A stretch of DNA of 13,617 bases from Rhodobacteraceae bacterium UBA2553. GTDB lineage: Bacteria; Pseudomonadota; Alphaproteobacteria; Rhodobacterales; Rhodobacteraceae. A model generated the notes under the pieces. The model searched no databases and was not told where the DNA came from. It saw only the letters and a program-made list of their open reading frames with translations. The stretch covers positions 2,115 to 15,731 of the forward strand of contig DDMF01000097.1 of NCBI GenBank assembly GCA_002340515.1, in the 5' to 3' direction. Below, in pieces: positions 6,894 through 11,885 of this stretch; positions within the stretch are counted from its first letter, which is position 1, and each line of letters starts with the position of its first letter. The position numbers and the translations under genes were made by a program.

Positions 6894-6932
6894 GCCCGTA
6901 GTTTGCACTTGCGAATTATTCTCAATTGCAAG
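6875..6932. repeat. 9-bp inverted repeat spanning the divergent promoter region
   Basis: CTTGCAATT at 6875-6883 is the exact reverse complement of AATTGCAAG at 6924-6932; the arms are 40 bases apart. Shorter copies, GCAAG at 6890-6894 and CTTGC at 6908-6912, lie between them. The arms flank the Fur-type box and the candidate minus-strand promoter, so they may be additional protein-binding half sites. They are too far apart for a simple terminator, and no T-run follows. Confidence 0.45.
6909..6925. promoter_or_regulatory. Fur-superfamily (Fur/Mur/Irr-type) operator-like box
   Basis: TTGCGAATTATTCTCAA is an 8-1-8 inverted repeat; only one of eight arm positions fails to pair. It fits the 7-1-7 pattern TGAGAATnATTCTCA typical of Fur-family boxes. 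It lies 18 bases before the transporter ATG at 6944 and 84 bases from the divergent thioesterase start. A Fur-family protein bound here would probably block transcription or initiation of the transporter. Which member binds (Fur, the manganese regulator Mur, or Irr) cannot be told from this site. Confidence 0.6.
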
Positions 6933-6943
6933 AAAGAGCCGAC

Positions 6944-8068
6944 ATGGCCATCCTGACCGCCACCCTTCCCCCTATCGGTGCTCTGCGCCCCAAACGGCTG
7001 CTGGTCTTTGCCATCCTGGTTGTGCTTGCTGTCGCACCGGGGGAATTGGGCAACCTGACCCGCCAGTTGATGACGGATGCCTATGTGCAAGTCTCTGTGT
7101 TTGTCGCGGCCACTTTGCTGATCTTTTATGGCGCCGAGCGGGTTTTTAAGTTCAATATCGGCACAGCGCTTTCCAATGCGAAGATGGCTCAGGTGCCACT
7201 GGCCGCCTTGCTGGGGTCCACTCCCGGCTGTGGCGGCGCGGTGGTGGTGGTTGCGGCCTATAGCTCGGGTCATGTGGGGTTTGGTGCGGTGGTTGCCACG
7301 CTGACCGCAACCATGGGCGATGCCGCATTTCTGCTGATCGCGACCCGGCCAGATACCGCTCTGGTGGTGTTGCCTCTGTCCTTTGTTGTCGGCATTATAT
7401 CAGGCTGGCTGGTGGACCGCTTCAACACAATCGAGTTTCGAGAAACCAATACAGCGGCCTGTGACCTTGCCCCCCTGATTGGAAAACTGCGCCCGCAAGA
7501 CATCACCTATTTGCTGCTCGCCATTCCCGGTTTCATCGTGGGAGCAGCGCAATTGGGCCAAGTGACCATTGACCATATCTTTGGTGTACCAATTCTGTGG
7601 ATCGCTCTGGCCGGGACGTTTCTGGGCCTGTTCATCTGGTCCACATCCGTATTGATGGCCATGACCCATGCCGATGACCACCCCCTGACGCGCATGGCTG
7701 AGGAAACCAGCTTCATCTCTGTCTGGGTGATCGGCGCCTATCTTGCCTATGACTACATCGCAACATTTGCGGGCGTTGATATTGCGCAAATGTTTGAAAC
7801 CATCGCCCCGCTGTTGCCTTTGATGGCAATCCTGATCGGCTTCATTCCCGGCTGTGGGCCGCAGGTTCTGGTGACCACTCTTTATCTGAATGGAGTTGTC
7901 CCCTTTGCCGCCCTGATGGGGAATGCCATTTCAAATGATGGGGATGCCCTGTTTCCGGCCATCGCCCTGAATCCCAAGGCGGCTGTGATCGCAACCGTCT
8001 ATTCGGCAGTGCCCGCCCTAATCATGGGATATGGTTTCTATTTCTTTGCCCCCGGTTTTATGAACTGA
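6944..8068 (+). CDS. putative manganese/heavy-metal transporter (ArsP_2-like, duplicated PGCG motif)
   Basis: A 374-residue polytopic membrane protein with roughly ten hydrophobic segments and two homologous halves. Each half has a conserved core: GSTPGCGGAVVVVAAYSSG with MGDAAFLL (91-131), and GFIPGCGPQVLVTTLYLNG with NAISNDGDALFPA (299-339). I recognise this as the family annotated putative manganese transporter or 10-TM heavy-metal exporter; direction of transport is not established. The central loop contains a His/Asp cluster THADDHP (241-247) that could touch metal. ATG 6944 is preferred over an upstream TTG at 6926 because AAGAAAGAG lies just before it and the TTG overlaps the operator region. 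The Fur-type box ahead of it supports a metal-linked role. It is transcribed alone. Confidence 0.8.
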   Translation: MAILTATLPPIGALRPKRLLVFAILVVLAVAPGELGNLTRQLMTDAYVQVSVFVAATLLIFYGAERVFKFNIGTALSNAKMAQVPLAALLGSTPGCGGAVVVVAAYSSGHVGFGAVVATLTATMGDAAFLLIATRPDTALVVLPLSFVVGIISGWLVDRFNTIEFRETNTAACDLAPLIGKLRPQDITYLLLAIPGFIVGAAQLGQVTIDHIFGVPILWIALAGTFLGLFIWSTSVLMAMTHADDHPLTRMAEETSFISVWVIGAYLAYDYIATFAGVDIAQMFETIAPLLPLMAILIGFIPGCGPQVLVTTLYLNGVVPFAALMGNAISNDGDALFPAIALNPKAAVIATVYSAVPALIMGYGFYFFAPGFMN

Positions 8069-8086
8069 CCAGAAGAAAACCGTTCC

Positions 8087-8130
8087 CTTTGGGGGGGTAG
8101 TAATACCAAATTGCACCCCCGGCCCCAAAG
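8087..8130. repeat. G/C-rich inverted repeat between the transporter and the first MerR gene
   Basis: CTTTGGGG (8087-8094) is the reverse complement of CCCCAAAG (8123-8130). Inside are a 7-G run (8091-8097), a small hairpin GGTA-GTAA-TACC (8096-8107) and ACCCCC (8115-8120), which can pair alternatively with GGGGGT (8093-8098). No U-tract follows, so it is not a standard intrinsic terminator. It could be an operator or a 5' leader structure of the MerR gene, whose ATG is 38 bases further on. TTGCAC (8111-8116) with TAGGCT (8134-8139) at 17-bp spacing is a weak promoter candidate overlapping it. Confidence 0.45.
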
Positions 8131-8168
8131 CTTTAGGCTTGCCGCAACCACAACCTCAGGGATGCGAC

Positions 8169-8537
8169 ATGTCCGAAGACCGTCTGAACTTTAAGGAAAT
8201 GTGCGCCAAGTTCGACGTGACCCCGCGCACATTGCGTTATTACGAGTATATTGAGCTGCTCAGCCCAGAAAAAGAAGGGCGGTCGCGCTATTACACTCCG
8301 CGTGAAGTGGCCCGCATGACATTGATTCTGCGGGGGCGCCGGTTTGGGTTTTCTCTGGAAGAATTGCGCCAATGGCTTTTGATTTATGATGAAAAAGGCA
8401 CAGATGCGCAAAATCAGGCCTGGGTCGAACTGGCGGATCGTCAGCTTTCCTCATTGCGGACGCAATATGCGGAGTTGTCAGAAACAATCGACGATTTGCA
8501 AAAGCTGCGCGATGATGTGCAGACACTCGTAAAATAA
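8169..8537 (+). CDS. MerR-family transcriptional regulator (first paralogue)
   Basis: A 122-residue MerR protein: winged helix-turn-helix at about residues 5-75 with the signature DVTPRTLRYYE (16-26) and LILRGRRFGFSLEELRQWL, followed by a C-terminal coiled-coil dimer helix (about 80-120). The only cysteine is Cys12, so it lacks a metal-binding cysteine set and is unlikely to be a metal sensor. Start ATG 8169 is preceded by AGGGA; an upstream in-frame TTG at 8139 adds only a Pro/Gln-rich tail. It is strikingly similar to the MerR protein at 9404-9796, including the same spacing to the DVTxRTLR motif. Close relatives in proteobacteria regulate branched-chain or fatty acid degradation; the target here is unknown. 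Confidence 0.9.
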   Translation: MSEDRLNFKEMCAKFDVTPRTLRYYEYIELLSPEKEGRSRYYTPREVARMTLILRGRRFGFSLEELRQWLLIYDEKGTDAQNQAWVELADRQLSSLRTQYAELSETIDDLQKLRDDVQTLVK

Positions 8538-8559
8538 ACCGCGCCGCAGCCCAAGGTTC

Positions 8560-9102
8560 TCAATCAATCACGTCTTGGGTGGAAAATCCGCATTGCTCAG
8601 CCATCTTTCCATAGGCAGCGGTAAAGCCGGACATTGAGAATTCGCCCGCAATTTCCCCATCGAGCGTAACCCAAAGCGTCCCTGCCTGGCGCATGGTTTG
8701 CAGCAGACCCAAACTGTCGCCTTGGTGCGCGCGCGCATCTGCATACGCGATGCCGTCTTCGGTAAAGCCCGCCTGTACAAACCCTTCTGTGCGCCAATCG
8801 GCATCAAATTCAAACATCACCCGCTGCCCGTCCTGCAAAAAGGTTGGGTAATGGCGTGCGGCCGTCTCGTGCATATAGGGCTGTGGATAATAGCTGGGCG
8901 GCCCAGCATCGCCGTTGGACTGTTCCAAGCGTAACGACGGCATCCCGTCACCGCCGGTCCACGCAGTACAGCTCACACGCAAATCTTCGCCCGTGTCGAT
9001 GCTTTCTGCGGCCACATGCCAATCTTTATAGTCCCAATATTCGGTTCCTGCCTGCGCTGCACCGGCACCAAACATTGCCAAACCCATCAAAAAGAATCGC
9101 AT
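8560..9102 (-). CDS. predicted secreted/periplasmic protein of unknown function
   Basis: I do not recognise a named family. The 180-residue protein begins with a clear Sec signal peptide, MRFFLMGLAMFGAGAAQA, with probable cleavage after AQA (residue 18). The mature part is acidic and aromatic-rich, with no membrane segment, and has only two cysteines, Cys45 (LRVSCTAW) and Cys171 (AEQCGF), which could form a disulfide. The C-terminal segment FSMSGFTAAYGKMAEQCG resembles the end of many small proteobacterial periplasmic proteins. Start ATG 9102 has AGGAG six bases upstream; the frame can be extended seven residues, but that would precede the ribosome-binding site. It lies between the two MerR genes, convergent to the first and divergent from the second. 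Confidence 0.8.
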   Translation of the reverse strand: MRFFLMGLAMFGAGAAQAGTEYWDYKDWHVAAESIDTGEDLRVSCTAWTGGDGMPSLRLEQSNGDAGPPSYYPQPYMHETAARHYPTFLQDGQRVMFEFDADWRTEGFVQAGFTEDGIAYADARAHQGDSLGLLQTMRQAGTLWVTLDGEIAGEFSMSGFTAAYGKMAEQCGFSTQDVID

Positions 9103-9156
9103 CCCACACTCCTGTTCTCGCAATCCACCAGAAGATGCGGATTGGGCTTGTCCGGA

Positions 9157-9185
9157 ATAAGACAGGCAGGTTTACAAAGGATCAA
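9157..9185 (-). promoter_or_regulatory. candidate sigma-70-type promoter for the secreted-protein gene
   Basis: On the minus strand TTGATC (9185-9180) and TCTTAT (9162-9157) are separated by 17 bases; each matches four of six consensus positions. Transcription would start about 50 bases before the ATG at 9102, leaving room for the AGGAG ribosome-binding site. Inference only. Confidence 0.35.
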
Positions 9186-9209
9186 CAGCAAAATACTGCC
9201 CATTTCATC

Positions 9210-9226
9210 TCATTTTCAGAAAATGA
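9210..9226. repeat. 17-bp palindrome TCATTTT-CAG-AAAATGA
   Basis: Two perfect 7-bp arms are separated by CAG. Its right end overlaps the first TGACGT repeat at 9224. It lies 25 bases upstream of the candidate minus-strand -35 element, so it may be an operator for either divergent gene. It is AT-rich and not followed by a T-run, so a terminator is unlikely. Confidence 0.4.
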
Positions 9227-9286
9227 CGTTCCGTTACGGCAAGGAAAGTTGACGCCACGCCATTGAAATATTTGACGTCACGTTAC
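9224..9286. repeat. three related TGACGYYMCGYY repeats upstream of the MerR-led operon
   Basis: TGACGTTCCGTTAC (9224-9237) and TGACGTCACGTTAC (9273-9286) agree at all but two positions. A more diverged copy, TTGACGCCACGCC (9249-9261), matches TTGACGTCACGTT (9272-9284) at 10 of 13 positions. Each contains an ACGT-like half site related to the adjacent perfect palindrome at 9288-9303. Starts are 26 and 23 bases apart. They look like auxiliary or degenerate regulator sites, but this is inference. Confidence 0.45.
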
Positions 9287-9311
9287 ATTTACGTAAACGT
9301 AAACCTATGAA
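9283..9311 (+). promoter_or_regulatory. candidate promoter of the MerR/fatty-acid-oxidation operon
   Basis: TTACAT (9283-9288) and TATGAA (9306-9311) are 17 bases apart; the -10 matches four of six positions and the -35 is weak. The operator palindrome fills almost the whole spacer, an arrangement typical of MerR-controlled promoters. It would give a leader of about 85 bases to ATG 9404. Confidence 0.35.
9288..9303. promoter_or_regulatory. TTTACGTAAACGTAAA palindrome, probable MerR-family (LiuR-like) operator
   Basis: The 16-bp site has perfect 7-bp arms (TTTACGT and ACGTAAA) around AA. From memory it strongly resembles the ACGT-type operators of LiuR-like MerR regulators of branched-chain amino acid and fatty acid breakdown in proteobacteria. 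The operon that follows starts with a MerR gene and contains acyl-CoA dehydrogenase and thiolase genes, so autoregulation of the whole unit is the simplest reading. It lies 100 bases before the MerR ATG at 9404. Confidence 0.65.
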
Positions 9312-9403
9312 GTAAACAAAACCGGTCAGAGCAATCGGCAGGTCGGCAATCCCGCCCCTGCCCCAAACAACGGACCGGTGTCTTGAAGGGATCGATTTCA
9401 GAA

Positions 9404-9796
9404 ATGACAGACGACCTTATGACCATTCGTCAAATGTGTGACGCCTTCGACGTCACCGCACGCACCTTGCGCTTCTATGAAGCAAAAGAGCTGTTGGCCC
9501 CGGTTCGCGATGGCCAGAAACGCCTGTTCACCAAACGTGACCGCGCCCGGCTTAAGCTGATCCTACGCGGCAAACGCTTTGGGTTCGCGCTGGAGGAAAT
9601 CCGCCAGCTGTTGGACCTTTACGATATGGGTGATCAGCAACAGACCCAGCTGACACGCACCTATGAAGTCGCAAAAAAGCACCTGAATGACCTACAAAAC
9701 CAGCGCGCAGAGCTGGATGAAGCCATCGACGATCTGACAGAACAACTCGATTGGGCCGCAAAAGCCATCGCTGCTTTTGAAAACGGCACCAAATAA
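9404..9796 (+). CDS. MerR-family transcriptional regulator (second paralogue), likely operon regulator
   Basis: The 130-residue protein has the MerR winged helix-turn-helix (about residues 5-75) with DVTARTLRFYEAKELLAP (16-33) and LILRGKRFGFALEEIRQLLDLYD, then a long coiled-coil (about 80-125). Only Cys12 is present, so metal sensing is unlikely; an acyl-CoA or related ligand is more plausible given the operon. ATG 9404 is chosen with GAAGGG about 12 bases upstream; ATG 9419 (MTIRQMC) is a closer-to-domain alternative, and a TTG at 9383 gives an implausible extension. The acyl-CoA dehydrogenase gene starts 22 bases after its stop, so it leads the operon and probably regulates it through the TTTACGTAAACGTAAA site. 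Confidence 0.9.
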   Translation: MTDDLMTIRQMCDAFDVTARTLRFYEAKELLAPVRDGQKRLFTKRDRARLKLILRGKRFGFALEEIRQLLDLYDMGDQQQTQLTRTYEVAKKHLNDLQNQRAELDEAIDDLTEQLDWAAKAIAAFENGTK

Positions 9797-9818
9797 GCCA
9801 GAACCAGAGGATCCACAT

Positions 9819-11594
9819 ATGCCCAGCTACACCGCCCCCACCAAAGATATGGCGTTTGTCCTGCACGAAGTGTTGAAAACGCATCAAAGCGCCGTTCCCG
9901 GCTACAGCGATCTGGAACCCGAATTTACCGGGGCCGTACTGGAAGAAGCGGGCAAACTGGCCAGTGATGTGCTGACCCCGCTGAATGTTGTGGGCGACCG
10001 GGAAGGCTGTCGTTTGGAAAACGGGGTCGTCTATACGCCCACCGGGTTCAAAGCGGCGTTTGAGCAGATGAAAGAAGGCGGTTGGACCGGGCTTGATATG
10101 CCAGAAGAGTTTGGCGGGCAAAACATGCCAGCCGTGCTTGGCACCGCTGTTGGCGAGGTTTTTTCCGCCGCAAACCAAGCCTTTACCATGTATCAAGGCC
10201 TGACCCACGGTGCAGCTTCGGCCATCCTCGCCCACGGCACAGATGACCAAAAGGCGACCTATCTGCCCAAGATGATCAGCTGCGAATGGACCGGAACCAT
10301 GAACCTGACGGAACCGCATTGCGGCACCGATCTCGGTCTGATGCGCACCAAAGCGGAACCGCAGGACGATGGATCCTATAAGGTCTCCGGACAAAAGATC
10401 TTCATCTCGGCCGGTGATCACGACATGTCGGACAACGTGATCCACCTTGTGCTGGCGAAAATCCCCGGCGGGCCAGACGGCATCAAGGGCGTATCGCTCT
10501 TTATTGTCCCCAAGTTCAATCTGAACGGCGATGGGACTGTGGGCACGCGCAATGGAGTATCCGTTGGCAATATCGAAAAGAAAATGGGCATCCACGGCAA
10601 TTCAACCTGCGTGATGAACTATGATGAGGCCACCGGCTTTCTGTTGGGCGACATGCACAAAGGCATGCGGGCGATGTTCACCATGATGAACGAAGCGCGT
10701 ATGGGCGTGGCTATGCAGGGTCTGGCTCAGGCCGAAGCGGCCTATCAAAACGCAGTGATCTACGCCAAAGAGCGCCTGCAAGGGCGTGATGTGACCGGTG
10801 TGAAAAACCCCGATGGCCCGGCTGATCCGCTGATCGTTCACCCCGATATCCGCCGTTCCTTGATGGATCAAAAATCCTTCGTCGAAGGCGCACGAGCGTT
10901 CCTATTGTGGGGCGCGCAGCTGATCGACCAATCCCACCGCGCAGGCGATGAAGAAGCCGAAGGGCTGATCTCGCTGATGACCCCGGTTCTGAAGGGGTTC
11001 CTGACCGATCAGGGCTACGACATGACCGTTCTTGCGCAGCAAGTATACGGCGGTCACGGCTATATCGAAGAACATGGCATGAGCCAGTTCACCCGTGATG
11101 CGCGCATTGCCCAGATTTACGAGGGCGCAAATGGCGTTCAGGCACTGGATCTCGTGGGCCGTAAACTGGCCGCTGGTGGCGGAAAGCCAATCATGGGTTT
11201 CTTTGAGATGATCAAAGCCTTCTGCAAAGAGCAGGGCGAAGATGAGGCGATGAGTGATTTCATCGAGCCTTTGAAAACCGCATCCAAGCATCTGCAAGCC
11301 TCGGCAATGTTCTTCATGCAATCAGGCATGAAAAACCCCAATGACGCGCTGGCAGGTAGCTATGATTTCATGCACCTCTTTGGTCATGTCTGCCTTGGCT
11401 TTGTCTGGGCCAAATCCGCCCGTGCGGCTTTGGATGCATTGGAAAGTGGCGCCTCTGACGTGGCGTTTTACGAGACCAAGCTGACCACAGCGCGCTACTA
11501 TATGGCACGCCGTCTGCCGGCCACCGCCATGCATCTTGCACGCATTGAAAGCGGGGCCTCCACGGTGATGGCGCTGGACGCAGAACAGTTCTAA
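9819..11594 (+). CDS. acyl-CoA dehydrogenase, large form with C-terminal domain (FadE-like)
   Basis: This 591-residue flavoprotein belongs to the large acyl-CoA dehydrogenases of about 590-600 residues that carry an additional C-terminal domain. It catalyses the FAD-dependent alpha,beta-desaturation of an acyl-CoA, the first beta-oxidation step. Motifs in order are the N-terminal helical domain, MNLTEPHCGTDLGLMRTKA (about 161-178) and YKVSGQKIFIS at the FAD/substrate site, YGGHGYIEEHGMSQFTRDARIAQIYEG (410-436) with the likely catalytic Glu435, and a C-terminal region with GSYDFMHLFGHVCLGFVWAKSA. AGAGGA lies seven bases before the ATG. The thiolase three genes downstream supports fatty acid oxidation. 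The same subfamily includes methylmercaptopropionyl-CoA dehydrogenases (DmdC) in Roseobacters, so the substrate is not certain. Confidence 0.93.
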   Translation: MPSYTAPTKDMAFVLHEVLKTHQSAVPGYSDLEPEFTGAVLEEAGKLASDVLTPLNVVGDREGCRLENGVVYTPTGFKAAFEQMKEGGWTGLDMPEEFGGQNMPAVLGTAVGEVFSAANQAFTMYQGLTHGAASAILAHGTDDQKATYLPKMISCEWTGTMNLTEPHCGTDLGLMRTKAEPQDDGSYKVSGQKIFISAGDHDMSDNVIHLVLAKIPGGPDGIKGVSLFIVPKFNLNGDGTVGTRNGVSVGNIEKKMGIHGNSTCVMNYDEATGFLLGDMHKGMRAMFTMMNEARMGVAMQGLAQAEAAYQNAVIYAKERLQGRDVTGVKNPDGPADPLIVHPDIRRSLMDQKSFVEGARAFLLWGAQLIDQSHRAGDEEAEGLISLMTPVLKGFLTDQGYDMTVLAQQVYGGHGYIEEHGMSQFTRDARIAQIYEGANGVQALDLVGRKLAAGGGKPIMGFFEMIKAFCKEQGEDEAMSDFIEPLKTASKHLQASAMFFMQSGMKNPNDALAGSYDFMHLFGHVCLGFVWAKSARAALDALESGASDVAFYETKLTTARYYMARRLPATAMHLARIESGASTVMALDAEQF

Positions 11595-11615
11595 CAATCT
11601 GATAAGGAATGAAAA

Positions 11616-11828
11616 ATGGCAAAACGCTTTAAACTCACCCGTCGGTTCCCCTGTGCCATGACAGAGGATGGATATCGCCGGTTAAAGCGTTTTGCATCTG
11701 AGGCGGGTCTGGATGAAGGCGAGGCATTGTCGTTTCTGTTTGAGCATTTCGATAGTGTCACACACCAGGAAAACCTGACCGCGCGTTTGCGCCTGTTCAA
11801 CTCAGAATTGGATGCACGAAAACGCTAA
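11616..11828 (+). CDS. small conserved-looking basic protein, possible ribbon-helix-helix type
   Basis: A 70-residue protein with a good ribosome-binding site (AAGGA, 11604-11608, seven bases before the ATG). I do not recognise a named family. The N-terminus is basic (AKRFKLTRRFP), followed by MTEDGYRRLKRFASEAGLDEGEALSFLFEHFDSV (15-48), where a short strand and two helices could form a ribbon-helix-helix-like unit, then a charged C-terminal helix (QENLTARLRLFNSELDARKR). It has no signal or membrane segment and one cysteine (Cys13). It sits between the acyl-CoA dehydrogenase and GST genes with gaps of 21 and 57 bases, so it is probably co-transcribed. Clean translation signals and operon position argue it is real; function unknown. 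Confidence 0.75.
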   Translation: MAKRFKLTRRFPCAMTEDGYRRLKRFASEAGLDEGEALSFLFEHFDSVTHQENLTARLRLFNSELDARKR

Positions 11829-11833
11829 TCATT

Positions 11834-11861
11834 CGGCTAAGCGCACCTCGCACGATAGCCG
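11834..11861. repeat. hairpin in the gap between the 70-residue protein and GST genes
   Basis: CGGCTA (11834-11839) pairs with TAGCCG (11856-11861), and inside them GCG (11841-11843) can pair with CGC (11849-11851) around CACCT. No U-tract follows, so it is not a standard terminator. It may be an mRNA processing or stability element inside the operon; otherwise incidental. Confidence 0.4.
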
Positions 11862-11885
11862 CAAATCACAACTGGGGAGAACGTG

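Larger units (their letters stand above)
9103..9403. other. divergent intergenic control region
   Basis: About 300 bases separate the secreted-protein gene (minus) from the second MerR gene (plus). I see no protein-coding frame with a ribosome-binding site here. The left half holds the leader and candidate promoter of the minus-strand gene. The right half (9210-9311) is unusually rich in ACGT-containing repeats and palindromes, listed separately. From 9312 to 9403 lies a plausible leader of about 85 bases ahead of the MerR gene with no evident structure. Confidence 0.7.

Noticed and set aside
6825..6908. N-terminal extension of the second thioesterase to 6908
   Set aside because: The added residues do not resemble the family and would place coding sequence across the candidate promoter and up to the Fur-type box.
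8550..8579. CCCAAG/CTTGGG inverted repeat between the convergent first MerR and secreted-protein genes as a terminator
   Set aside because: Six-base stem with an 18-base loop that extends into the coding end and no T-run on either side; too weak to call.
9552..10595. Long minus-strand open frame (347 codons) opposite the MerR and acyl-CoA dehydrogenase genes
   Set aside because: It spans two real plus-strand genes and shows no recognisable domain; it is a codon-bias shadow.
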